Shown here: positions 1 to 7,499 of the stretch, one piece after another | Numbering within the stretch: the first letter of the stretch is position 1 | How the letters are laid out: every line of letters starts with the position of its first letter | From: an uncultured Clostridia bacterium | GTDB taxonomy: Bacteria; Bacillota; Clostridia; Oscillospirales; Oscillospiraceae | Direction of reading: 5' to 3' | DNA: 13,408 nucleotides | NCBI GenBank assembly: GCA_947177115.1 | Contig: CAMWTG010000045.1 | Location: 1-13,408 of the forward strand | Program-made: the position numbers and the translations under genes | Notes under the pieces: generated by a model | The model's database searches: none | The model's input: the letters and a program-made list of their open reading frames with translations, nothing else | Told to the model about the DNA's origin: nothing

Positions 1-285
1 GCGGTGGGCATCACCCTTAACGCCATTGATCTGAAGCGGTTTGACAAGGTATCCCTGGCGCTGTACGCGCTGATGGGCTGGCTGGTGGTGTTGGCCCTGC
101 GGGCCATCATTTCCGCGCTGCCGCCCATGGGGCTGGCGCTGCTGGTGGCGGGGGGCGTAGCCTATACCGCCGGGATCGTGTTTTACAAGGCCAAGGGGAG
201 ATATATGCATTTTGTCTGGCACCTGTTCGTGCTGGCGGGGAGCATCCTGCAGTATTTTTGTATCGCGCTGTACTGCCTGCCGTAA
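1..285 (+). CDS. Hemolysin III / TrhA family membrane protein (PAQR superfamily), 3' end only
   Basis: The 5' part lies outside the window; the frame is open from base 1 and ends with TAA at 283-285. About 94 residues remain and hold roughly three hydrophobic segments. The last begins with an HxxxH motif (codons 70 and 74 of the fragment, MHFVWHLFVLAGS). PAQR proteins, including bacterial hemolysin III/TrhA, carry this pair of zinc-ligand histidines in the last transmembrane helix. The GTG at base 4 is probably internal, because full-length members are about 210 residues. TrhA proteins have been linked to membrane homeostasis; the old haemolysin name does not prove a toxin. A GC-rich hairpin follows within 25 bases. 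The family call is confident; the precise role is not known. Confidence 0.85.
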   Translation, partial: AVGITLNAIDLKRFDKVSLALYALMGWLVVLALRAIISALPPMGLALLVAGGVAYTAGIVFYKAKGRYMHFVWHLFVLAGSILQYFCIALYCLP

Positions 286-306
286 CGGGGAAAAGCTTTG
301 ACGGGC

Positions 307-340
307 CCGGGAGCCGGGGGGCATGTCCCCCGGCCCCCGG
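307..340 (+). terminator. GC-rich hairpin downstream of the TrhA-like gene, possible terminator
   Basis: GCCGGGGG (313-320) pairs with CCCCCGGC (327-334) around a 6-base loop. An outer CCGGG (307-311) pairs with CCCGG (336-340) across one mismatch. It begins 22 bases after the stop codon, where an intrinsic terminator would sit, but no U-run follows, so termination would be weak or factor-assisted. It could also protect the 3' end of the transcript. Confidence 0.45.
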
Positions 341-499
341 ACTCTTGCTGGGACAAAGGGCCCTGCGGGCTTGCGCGGCGCTCTTTTTCGGGGCCGGAGA
401 GGCCGGCTGCAGGGGGAATTTTGTGGGATTGATACAGAGCCGCGAAAAAGAGGGGCGAAAGATTTGCTCATTTTGGCCGGATTTTCTCGATCTGTGGGA
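341..499. other. Intergenic stretch with no recognised gene
   Basis: Between the hairpin and the promoter at 500 I see no ORF with a ribosome binding site and no RNA gene I can name. The first half is GC-rich with short GGCC/CCGG palindromes around 395-412; from about 415 the composition becomes more A/T-rich toward the promoter. Open frames crossing it lack start signals and family resemblance. Confidence 0.5.
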
Positions 500-528
500 T
501 TGACAAGTAAATCTTTTTTCAGTATAAT
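500..528 (+). promoter_or_regulatory. Consensus sigma-A promoter for the peptide transporter operon
   Basis: A perfect TTGACA (500-505) is followed by a 17-base spacer containing a T-run and a perfect TATAAT (523-528). Transcription would start near 535, giving a leader of about 225 bases before the binding-protein start at 762. A full-consensus promoter fits the high expression expected of a lipoprotein substrate-binding protein. Confidence 0.88.
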
Positions 529-556
529 ATTTATCGGAAAATTAGTTGAATTCTGC

Positions 557-652
557 AAGCGCGGCCCTCCTCCCATGCAGCCCGCGCTTTTCTCCACCAA
601 GGCAATTTCACGCTTTAAATGCTTTAAAGCGGGCAGCAGCTTCGCTGCTGCC
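557..652 (+). promoter_or_regulatory. Structured 5' leader with three consecutive hairpins
   Basis: Hairpin A: AAGCGCGG (557-564) pairs with CCGCGCTT (582-589), 17-base loop, running into TTTT (588-591) like a weak attenuator. Hairpin B: CGCTTTAAA (611-619) pairs with TTTAAAGCG (623-631) around a 3-base loop. Hairpin C directly abuts it: GGCAGCAGC (632-640) pairs with GCTGCTGCC (644-652) around TTC. B and C are each exactly 21 bases with a 9-bp stem. CCCGC (581-585) can also pair with GCGGG (629-633), so alternative folds exist. I do not recognise a known riboswitch class; attenuation, mRNA stabilisation or a dispersed palindromic repeat are all possible. Confidence 0.5.
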
Positions 653-761
653 ATCCCCTCTGTCCAACAGCACCCGGTATTTGGCGTGTATTTAACCGGC
701 GTGGTTCAGGCAAAGCGGCTGCGCCCCGTTGGTTGAAGATAATTTTGATAGGAGGCACAAC

Positions 762-3017
762 ATGAAAAAGAAGTTCCTGTGCTTGGTGCTCGCTCTGGCG
801 ATGCTGCTGAGCCTGGTGGCCTGCGGCGGAAACAATAATACGCCCACGGACACCAACAATCCCCCCGCAGATACCAATACCCCCGCAGATAATACCCCCG
901 ATGACAACGCCCCCGCAGATGGTGGCTACACCGGTCCTGACTGGGCAGCCATTGACGCTATGGACGCTGACGGTCAGTCTGACGCCCTCTACGACTGGAA
1001 CCTGGGCGAGTTCGCTTCGTACTATGCTGCGGCCAAGACCGAGCTGGACGATCTTGACAAGCGTGCGGCCCTGATGGCTGTGGCTGAGGCCAAGCTGCTG
1101 GAGTCCGGTGTGTTCGTGCCCCTCCAGAGCAACGGCGGCGCCTTCGCTATCAGCCGCGTGGTGCCCCGTAGCCAGACCGGCATTAACTGGGGCCTGGATA
1201 AGTACAAGTGGTTTACCATCCTGGTGGCCAATGAGCTGATCAAGACTACGGACCGCGATGCCCTCACTGCCCTGTGGGTGGATGCTCCCGATGCCGGCAG
1301 CTATGTCACCAGCGCCAAGCAGTACCTGGCCGACAACGGTTATACCCTCAACGATACCTATAACTTCTCCACCAGCTACAAGCTGAACACCTGGGACATG
1401 TTCGCCACCTCCCAGACCTCTGACTCCTACTTCGTGGCCCCTACCTATTCCAGCCTGCTGGAGTACGACATCAAGAACGTCCAGCAGCCTGCTCTGGCCG
1501 AAAGCTACGAAGTATCTGACGATGGCACCGTGTATACCTTCCACATCCGCGATGGCGTGTACTGGGTTGACCAGCAGGGCCGCCAGCTGGAGCAGGTCAC
1601 TGCCCATGACTGGGTCACCGGTATGATGCACGTTGCCGACAACACCAACGAGCTGGGCTTCCTCATGAGCGCTGACGGCGGCGTGGGCATCAAGAACTAC
1701 GATGCTTACATCAACGGCGAGGTTCCCTTCGAGGATGTCGGTGTCAAGGCCCTTGACGATCTGACCCTGGAGTATACCCTGGAGCAGAAGTTCCCCTCCT
1801 TCCTGACGGCGCTGGGCTATGCCTGCTTCGGCCCCCTGAACTACAACTTCTATAAGTCCCAGGGCGGCACCTTCGGCGCTGAGGGCGACACTTACACCGC
1901 CGGCAACTACGGCACCAGCCCCAGCACCATCGCCTACTGCGGACCTTATCTGATCACCAACTACACCGAGAACAACATCACGGCTTATTCCGCTAACCCC
2001 TCCTACTGGAACCCTGATGCCATGAATGTCCACGCCGTCAACATTTACTTTGATGACAGCTCCGATGTCACCCGTTCTTATACGGAGGCCAAGGCCAACG
2101 TCATTGCCGGTACCGGTCTGAACAGCTCCGCCCTGGTCCTCGCCAAGGATGAGATTCCCGATGGTGAGAGCGAGTCCTATTTTGACCTCTACCACTACAC
2201 CAGCGCCACTGACACCACCAGCTTCGTTGGCTGGCTGAACCTGAACCGTAAGGCCTTTGCCAACGCCAATGATGACACCAAGGGCATCTCCCCCAGAGCC
2301 AACGATGCTGATGCCCAGGCCCGTACCCGCGCCGCTATGAACAACCAGCACTTCCGCCTGGCCCTGGCCTACGGCTTCGACCGCGGCGGGTATGTTGCCC
2401 AGGCCCGCGGCGATGAGCTGAAATATACCTCCATGATCAACTCCTACGTGCCTGGTACCTTTGTCCAGTTCAGCGCTGACACTACGGTTGACATCAATGG
2501 TACTGCCACAACCTTCCCCGCTGGCAGCTATTATGGCGAGGTCCTGCAGGCTCAGCTGGAAGCTGACGGCTATGCTTTCAAGGTTTGGGATCCCACCGCT
2601 GACGGCGGCGTAGGTTCCAGCGCCGGCTTCGATGGCTGGTACAATCCTGACGCAGCCAAGGCTGAGATTGAGCTGGCCATTGCTGAGCTGGCCCAGGTGG
2701 GCGTAGAGATCTCCGCGGAGAACCCCATTATCTTTGACCTTCCCGTTGCCAATTACGGCGAGACTTACCTTAACCAGGCGAACGCTTATAAGCAGTCCAT
2801 CGAGAGTGTCCTGGAGGGAAAAGTCACTGTCAACCTGGTGGGCTATGAGGATAACGATTCCTACGGCAACAGCTACTACCGCATCCAGAACGGCGCTGAA
2901 GCCAACTACGATGAGCAGCTGTACTCCGGCTGGGGTCCCGACTACGGCGATCCCCAGAGCTATCTGGATACCATCCAGGCTTACGGCTACATGTGCAAGA
3001 ACATCGGCCTGTATTAA
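762..3017 (+). CDS. Peptide ABC transporter substrate-binding lipoprotein (SBP family 5), apparently circularly permuted
   Basis: 751 residues; ATG 762 follows AGGAGG (750-755) at 6 bases. A lipoprotein signal (MKKK, hydrophobic stretch, lipobox LVAC, Cys21) is followed by a Pro/Asp/Asn/Thr-rich linker (22-55). Extracellular family 5 binding proteins capture peptides for the permease. The usual N-terminal lobe starts late: NTWDMF at 209, then PALAESYEVSDDGTVYTFHI, then the AYCGPYLI and FRLALAYGFDR regions. The protein stops just after the typical SGWGPDYGDPQSYLDT segment, where relatives continue for about 100 residues. That missing tail seems to be at the N-terminus instead: residues ~92-172 (LDKRAALMAVAEAKLLES, VPL, ISRVVPR, WGLDKYK) read like a family 5 C-terminus. 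First gene of the operon; a terminator-like hairpin follows. Family confident; permutation inferred; substrate unknown. Confidence 0.93.
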   Translation: MKKKFLCLVLALAMLLSLVACGGNNNTPTDTNNPPADTNTPADNTPDDNAPADGGYTGPDWAAIDAMDADGQSDALYDWNLGEFASYYAAAKTELDDLDKRAALMAVAEAKLLESGVFVPLQSNGGAFAISRVVPRSQTGINWGLDKYKWFTILVANELIKTTDRDALTALWVDAPDAGSYVTSAKQYLADNGYTLNDTYNFSTSYKLNTWDMFATSQTSDSYFVAPTYSSLLEYDIKNVQQPALAESYEVSDDGTVYTFHIRDGVYWVDQQGRQLEQVTAHDWVTGMMHVADNTNELGFLMSADGGVGIKNYDAYINGEVPFEDVGVKALDDLTLEYTLEQKFPSFLTALGYACFGPLNYNFYKSQGGTFGAEGDTYTAGNYGTSPSTIAYCGPYLITNYTENNITAYSANPSYWNPDAMNVHAVNIYFDDSSDVTRSYTEAKANVIAGTGLNSSALVLAKDEIPDGESESYFDLYHYTSATDTTSFVGWLNLNRKAFANANDDTKGISPRANDADAQARTRAAMNNQHFRLALAYGFDRGGYVAQARGDELKYTSMINSYVPGTFVQFSADTTVDINGTATTFPAGSYYGEVLQAQLEADGYAFKVWDPTADGGVGSSAGFDGWYNPDAAKAEIELAIAELAQVGVEISAENPIIFDLPVANYGETYLNQANAYKQSIESVLEGKVTVNLVGYEDNDSYGNSYYRIQNGAEANYDEQLYSGWGPDYGDPQSYLDTIQAYGYMCKNIGLY

Positions 3018-3051
3018 TTTCAGGCTCCGGCAAAAATCGGATAGCAGAAGC

Positions 3052-3077
3052 AGGGGGGTGGGGGTTCCCACCCCCCT
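3052..3077 (+). other. G/C-tract hairpin between the binding-protein and permease genes
   Basis: GGGGGGTGGG (3053-3062) pairs perfectly with CCCACCCCCC (3067-3076) around GGTT, with a closing A-T pair (3052/3077). No U-run follows. It sits 34 bases after the binding-protein stop and upstream of a second hairpin with a U-tract. It would suit blocking 3' exonucleases and stabilising the binding-protein mRNA. The long G-tracts could also form a quadruplex. Confidence 0.6.
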
Positions 3078-3095
3078 TGCGCAGGTTGCCCTAAG

Positions 3096-3117
3096 AAAGG
3101 TGCCCGGCACCTTTTTT
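3096..3117 (+). terminator. Intercistronic intrinsic terminator or attenuator
   Basis: AAAGGTGC (3096-3103) pairs with GCACCTTT (3107-3114) around a 3-base loop, and a six-T run (3112-3117) closes it, the standard intrinsic terminator form. The next operon gene starts at 3142 and I found no convincing promoter between them. It therefore probably acts as a partial terminator giving more binding protein than permease mRNA. Confidence 0.75.
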
Positions 3118-3141
3118 GATAGTTAAGTGAGGTAGGAGAAT

Positions 3142-4743
3142 ATGGGAAAATATGTACTCAAGCGCCTCCTTCATGGCGTAGTCTCTGCGGTCATTGTGGT
3201 GCTGATCGTCATGGTGCTGATTTATTCGCTTCTGAATAGGAACACCATCATGGCCGGCGACCCCAACTATTCCAAATTACAGAGCAACGCACGCATTACC
3301 TATGAGCAGAGCCGGTACGAGGCATATGGCTACCAGGACTATGTGCCTTATGCCGACTATCTTATTGAGCTGCAGCGCGGCGGGGAGATCACGGAAGAGG
3401 ACCGCGCCACCGCCGCTACCATCGGCCGCACACCGGAAAAGGATAACGAGCTGGCGGCCAAGTATATCCAGCAATTTACCGAGACCTACCAGTCCCAGGG
3501 CTACGAGGTGGTCCGCCTGGACGCGGACCTCCGCGGAAACGGGCAGGTGAAGGACGGTGGACAGGCCGCCCTTTACGCCGTCCGGGACATCCCCCTGATT
3601 AACCGGGCCATTTCTTACTTTGCGGATATGTTCTTCATCGACAATGTCCACTATGTGGATGACGCGGTGGACATCGGCGAGCGGGGTATTACCTTCACCT
3701 GGTATGATCCGGTCTATAATCCCACGGGGACGGAGAACGTTTTCTCCCCCGCCATTATCGGCAACGGCACGATGCACAAATATCTGCTGTACTTTGATAA
3801 TGAGTTCCCATGGCTCCATCAGAATATTCTCACCCTGAATCTGGGTGAATCCTATACCGTCAACCGGGGCGTTGATGTGTTCACCACCATGACCGCTTCC
3901 CAGGGTTCTTACGTGCTCAAACCCCTGACCTATCCCGACACGGGCTTAACCGAGGACAGCGCGGACAATCTCCACACCGCTACCTACGCGGCTGGCTCCC
4001 GGGAGATCAACGGGGTGTACGTTGAGCGCTTCGGTGACGACTATACCAACGTTATCACCCACAAGGTGGCCAAGTCCAAGCTGGGATTCTCCTTCGTCAT
4101 TGGCATCATCTCCACCGCCCTGGCCTACTGTCTGGGTCTGCCCATTGGTCTGCTGATGGCCCGGCATAAGGAGGGTCTCCTGGACAAGATCGGCACCGCG
4201 TATATCATCTTCATCATTGCGGTGCCCAGCCTGGCGTATATTTTCCTGTTCAAATCGCTGGGCGGCAGGTTGTTCGGCCTGCCAACACTGTTCGATATGG
4301 ACACATCGGGGACGAACCATCTGATGTACATCCTGCCTATCGTCTCCCTGACACTGCCCAGCTTGGCCAACCTGATGAAGTGGATGCGCCGGTATATGAT
4401 TGACCAGATGAACTCCGATTATGTGAAGTTCGCCCGGTCGGGCGGCTTGACGGAGAGCGAGATCTTCACCAAGCACATCTGGAAAAACGCGGCCATTCCC
4501 ATCACCCATGGCATCCCGGGCAGCATTATCTTCGCCATGACGGGCGCTATTATTACCGAGCGCGTATACTCCGTCCCCGGCGCCGGTAACCTGCTGACCC
4601 AAGCCATCAATAAGTACGACAACAGCGTGATTGTTGGCGTGACTCTGTTCTATGCGGTGTTGTCCGTCATCGCCATTATTTTGGGCGATGTGCTGATGGC
4701 CACTGTAGACCCGCGTATCTCCTTTACGAATAAAGCGAGGTGA
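3142..4743 (+). CDS. Oligopeptide ABC transporter permease, OppB/DppB type, with large extracytoplasmic insertions
   Basis: 533 residues against about 310 for typical OppB. ATG 3142 is preceded by GAGGT (3129-3133). One transmembrane helix (residues ~9-31) leads into an AGDP...YGYQDYVPYADYL segment matching the family's PGDP...YGLD.P...YL region. About 150 extra residues (~77-225) follow, then the family LNLGESY...V motif (~232-246), a second extra stretch of about 55 residues (~250-305), and the usual permease core from ~314. The cytoplasmic EAA-type loop that contacts the ATPases is at ~427-455 (YVKFARSGGLTESEIF). The C-terminus ends in the family's DPR motif. It pairs with the OppC-like subunit to form the pore. 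Its TGA overlaps the ribosome binding site of the next gene. Insertion boundaries are estimates. Confidence 0.9.
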   Translation: MGKYVLKRLLHGVVSAVIVVLIVMVLIYSLLNRNTIMAGDPNYSKLQSNARITYEQSRYEAYGYQDYVPYADYLIELQRGGEITEEDRATAATIGRTPEKDNELAAKYIQQFTETYQSQGYEVVRLDADLRGNGQVKDGGQAALYAVRDIPLINRAISYFADMFFIDNVHYVDDAVDIGERGITFTWYDPVYNPTGTENVFSPAIIGNGTMHKYLLYFDNEFPWLHQNILTLNLGESYTVNRGVDVFTTMTASQGSYVLKPLTYPDTGLTEDSADNLHTATYAAGSREINGVYVERFGDDYTNVITHKVAKSKLGFSFVIGIISTALAYCLGLPIGLLMARHKEGLLDKIGTAYIIFIIAVPSLAYIFLFKSLGGRLFGLPTLFDMDTSGTNHLMYILPIVSLTLPSLANLMKWMRRYMIDQMNSDYVKFARSGGLTESEIFTKHIWKNAAIPITHGIPGSIIFAMTGAIITERVYSVPGAGNLLTQAINKYDNSVIVGVTLFYAVLSVIAIILGDVLMATVDPRISFTNKAR

Positions 4744-4748
4744 GTGTG

Positions 4749-5717
4749 ATGGAATATGATTACAAGAATCTGGGCCTGAGCGAGGCGGAGCTGTTCGCCT
4801 TTGCGGACCATAATGACATGGAATCGGAGAAGATCACCGCGCCCCGGTACTCCTACTGGAGGAGCGTTTTCCGGGTGTTCTTCCGGAAGAAGGTCAATAT
4901 CGCGATCTTGGGGGTGCTGCTGTTCGTAATCGCTTTCGCGTATATCTATCCCTCTGTGACGAACTACGACCCATACGCCAACCTGCTGGATTCCAACTCC
5001 AAGCACCTGAGCCCTGCCGCCGCGATCAAATACTTTGGCTTTGACCTGAAGTGGATCCTGGGCGCGGGCGCCTCCGGCGAACCCACCTTTGATGCTATTT
5101 GGAACGGTTCCCGGATATCCATCTCCCTGGCTTTCCTCTGCGCCGCCATCAACATGACGGTCGGCGTATGCATCGGCGCGGTGTGGGGCTTCTCCAAGAA
5201 GGTGGACGCCGTTATGATGGTGGTCTACAATATTGTTGGCAACATCCCCATGATTCTGATTATCTCCGTGCTGGCCATGCTCTTTGCCCCTACCTTCTGG
5301 ACCATGGTATTTGCCCTGACGATCGTTGGATGGATCGGCATTGCTTATTTTATCCGAACGCAGGTGGTTATCATCCGTGAACGGGAATACAATCTGGCCA
5401 GCCGATGCCTAGGCACCTCCACCATTAAGATCGCTATGAAGAATATACTGCCCTTCATGACTTCTGTCATTGTGACTTTACTGGCTACAGAGCTGCCCAG
5501 CTACATTTCCTACGAAGTGTTCTTGGCTTACATCGGCCTGGGTATGAGCGAGATGTCTCTGGGCCGTCTGATCTTCTCTGCAGAAGCTGCTATGGTCACT
5601 CCCGGCTGGGAAATGGAGTTCTGGAGCCCGGTGGCTATTTCGGCCATCATTACCATCGTGTTGTATGTGGTAGGCCAGAATCTGGGCGATGCGTCCGATC
5701 CGCGGACACATATGTAA
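4749..5717 (+). CDS. Oligopeptide ABC transporter permease, OppC/DppC type
   Basis: 322 residues, a normal length. I chose ATG 4749 because GAGGTGA (4737-4743), which contains the stop of the upstream permease gene, lies 5 bases before it. The in-frame GTG at 4740 overlaps that site and has no spacing of its own. A cytoplasmic N-terminus of about 45 residues is followed by the first helix and the OppC N-domain. The segment FGFDLKWILGAGASGE stands where relatives have the GTDELGRD motif, but is altered. The EAA loop is near 212-240 (EREYNLASRCLGTSTIKIAM). The protein ends in the family's GDASDPR tail. It forms the membrane channel with the OppB-like protein. Unlike its neighbours it has no large extra domain. 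Confidence 0.92.
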   Translation: MEYDYKNLGLSEAELFAFADHNDMESEKITAPRYSYWRSVFRVFFRKKVNIAILGVLLFVIAFAYIYPSVTNYDPYANLLDSNSKHLSPAAAIKYFGFDLKWILGAGASGEPTFDAIWNGSRISISLAFLCAAINMTVGVCIGAVWGFSKKVDAVMMVVYNIVGNIPMILIISVLAMLFAPTFWTMVFALTIVGWIGIAYFIRTQVVIIREREYNLASRCLGTSTIKIAMKNILPFMTSVIVTLLATELPSYISYEVFLAYIGLGMSEMSLGRLIFSAEAAMVTPGWEMEFWSPVAISAIITIVLYVVGQNLGDASDPRTHM

Positions 5718-5729
5718 GGGAGGTCAGTT

Positions 5730-7481
5730 ATGGCAGAAGATAAGAAAGTATTGCTGTCCGTAAAGGACCTTTGGGTCAAATTCCGCGTTCGTGGCCGCGA
5801 ATTGACCGCCATCCGAGGCATCTCCTTGGACATCTATGAGAATGAATCTATCGCCATCGTGGGTGAGTCCGGCTCCGGCAAGAGCGTATTTACCAAGACC
5901 TTTGCAGGTATGCTGGATTCCAACGGTTTTGTCAGCGAGGGCAGCATTATTTTCAATGATGATGAGCTGTCCGATACCCATGTGAAGCTGACCCCCACGG
6001 CCCGGAGGCTGATGGACGGCGCACTGAAAAAGCTGAACGCAGCTGCCGGATTGGAGCTGGGCGCCGCTACCTACCAGAAAATTCTGGCGCTGGAGAGCGA
6101 GAAGCGGGAACGCAGCAGCCTCTCCGATGAGGAGAAAGCGAAGGTCAAGGAGGAGTATAACGATCTGGTAGTCAAGCGCACCGATGCTTATAACCTGAAG
6201 CAGACCTTTGACCGCAGCAAGGAAAGGGATAAGATCAAGGAGACCGATAAGCTGATTGATGACTTGGATCAGCAGATCAAGGCCCTAAAAAAGAAGGAGG
6301 AGCAGCTGGTCCATGACCGGAAAGCCGCGGCCAGCAGCGATACCGCCTTCAATAAGCGCTATGAGGAGCAGCATGCCGCCCTGAAGGCCCAGTATGAGCG
6401 GGAGACGAAAGGAACGGTTTCTCCGGCGGTATATCAGCGCAACGAGATCCTGGTCAAGGAGATCTACCTCTCTGTGGGCCGGTACGGCATCCGCCAGCGG
6501 GTAAAGATGATCAACAAACTGGTTGCCGCGCTGATCAAGGCTATGCAGCTTGGTGTGGACTTGAACGATGAGAACCAGCGGAACATCATCTTTGACGACA
6601 TCACGTTTCGGGTCCGCTATTTGGACGAGACCGCGGAGGCGCTTCATGGCACCTGCATCCTGAACCTGGCCAAGGTGAACTATTCCAAGGACTGGACCCA
6701 GATCCGGGGCCGCCGTATCGCCACCGTGTTCCAGGACCCCATGACCAGCCTCAATCCCATCATCACCATCGGTAAGCAGATCACCTCCATTATCCTCAAG
6801 CACCAGGACTGCACCGAGGCTGAGGCCCGCCATCGGGCCCTGGAGCTGATGCGGAAGGTGGGCATTCCCAAAGCGGAGGCTCGGTTTGATGACTACCCCT
6901 TCCAGTATTCCGGCGGTATGCGCCAGCGTATCGTTATCGCCATTGCCCTGTCCTGCCAGCCCAAGATCCTGATCTGCGATGAGCCGACCACGGCTCTGGA
7001 CGTGACCATTCAGGCGCAGATCCTCCAGTTGATCAAAGATTTGCAGAAGGAATTCAACTACACCATCGTCTTTATTACCCACGATCTGGGAGTGGTGGCT
7101 AATGTGGCCGACCGGGTGGCGGTGCTGTACGCCGGGCAGATCATTGAGCTGGGTACGGTAGAGGAAGTTTTCTACGACCCCCGCCATCCCTATACCTGGG
7201 CGCTGCTCTCCTCCCTGCCCCAGCTGGCGCAGAAAAATACCAAGCTGTATTCCATCACCGGCACGCCGCCCTCTCTGTATAACCAGATCGTGGGCGATGC
7301 CTTCGCGCCCCGGAATCCTTACTGCCTGAAGATCGATACTCTCGCGGAGCCCCCCATGTTCAAGGTCACGGATACCCACTATGCCAAGACATGGCTTCTG
7401 GACCCCAATGCCCCCAAGATCGAAAAACCCGAGGGGATCCAGAACATTCACGAGAAATTGATCAGCGCGTTCAATATTTAA
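5730..7481 (+). CDS. Oligopeptide ABC transporter ATPase, OppD/DppD type, with long coiled-coil insertion
   Basis: 583 residues against about 330 for OppD. ATG 5730 follows GGAGG (5719-5723) at 6 bases. All ATPase motifs are present: Walker A GESGSGKS (45-52), Q-loop VFQDPMTSLNP (Q335), signature SGGMRQ (394-399), Walker B ILICDEP (413-419), D-loop ALD (422-424) and switch His451. About 225 extra residues (~92-320) separate Walker A from the Q-loop. They are highly charged and Lys/Glu-rich, with predicted helix and coiled coil at ~115-225 and a second helical part at ~232-312. The C-terminal oligo_HPY region (HPYTWALLSSLPQL onward) lacks the usual Fe-S cysteine set: FAPRNPYCL stands for CPF.PRCP and AKTWLL for the final CWL. 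It hydrolyses ATP to drive import with the OppF-like protein, 18 bases downstream. The insertion's function is unknown. Confidence 0.92.
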   Translation: MAEDKKVLLSVKDLWVKFRVRGRELTAIRGISLDIYENESIAIVGESGSGKSVFTKTFAGMLDSNGFVSEGSIIFNDDELSDTHVKLTPTARRLMDGALKKLNAAAGLELGAATYQKILALESEKRERSSLSDEEKAKVKEEYNDLVVKRTDAYNLKQTFDRSKERDKIKETDKLIDDLDQQIKALKKKEEQLVHDRKAAASSDTAFNKRYEEQHAALKAQYERETKGTVSPAVYQRNEILVKEIYLSVGRYGIRQRVKMINKLVAALIKAMQLGVDLNDENQRNIIFDDITFRVRYLDETAEALHGTCILNLAKVNYSKDWTQIRGRRIATVFQDPMTSLNPIITIGKQITSIILKHQDCTEAEARHRALELMRKVGIPKAEARFDDYPFQYSGGMRQRIVIAIALSCQPKILICDEPTTALDVTIQAQILQLIKDLQKEFNYTIVFITHDLGVVANVADRVAVLYAGQIIELGTVEEVFYDPRHPYTWALLSSLPQLAQKNTKLYSITGTPPSLYNQIVGDAFAPRNPYCLKIDTLAEPPMFKVTDTHYAKTWLLDPNAPKIEKPEGIQNIHEKLISAFNI

Positions 7482-7499
7482 GGGGGGAGGAGAGAAAAC

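Noticed and set aside
395..412. Short GGCC/CCGG palindromes in the first intergenic region
   Set aside because: Only about 5 bp of stem in very GC-rich sequence, with no U-run or repeat copies; not distinguishable from composition.
575..736. Possible 53-residue leader peptide starting at ATG 575
   Set aside because: No ribosome binding site upstream, no attenuator-type codon run, and it crosses the three hairpins; it looks like chance.
729..761. TTG 729 as the start of the binding protein
   Set aside because: It would put 11 polar residues before the lipoprotein signal and has no ribosome binding site; ATG 762 has AGGAGG at ideal spacing.
624..3110. An open minus-strand frame of more than 800 codons opposite the binding-protein gene
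   Set aside because: It mirrors the plus-strand gene exactly, is a Val/Gly/Ala-rich string without family features, and has no promoter or ribosome binding site. It results from codon bias of the real gene.
4740..4748. GTG 4740 as the OppC start
   Set aside because: It lies inside the GAGGTGA that serves as ribosome binding site for ATG 4749, leaving no spacing.
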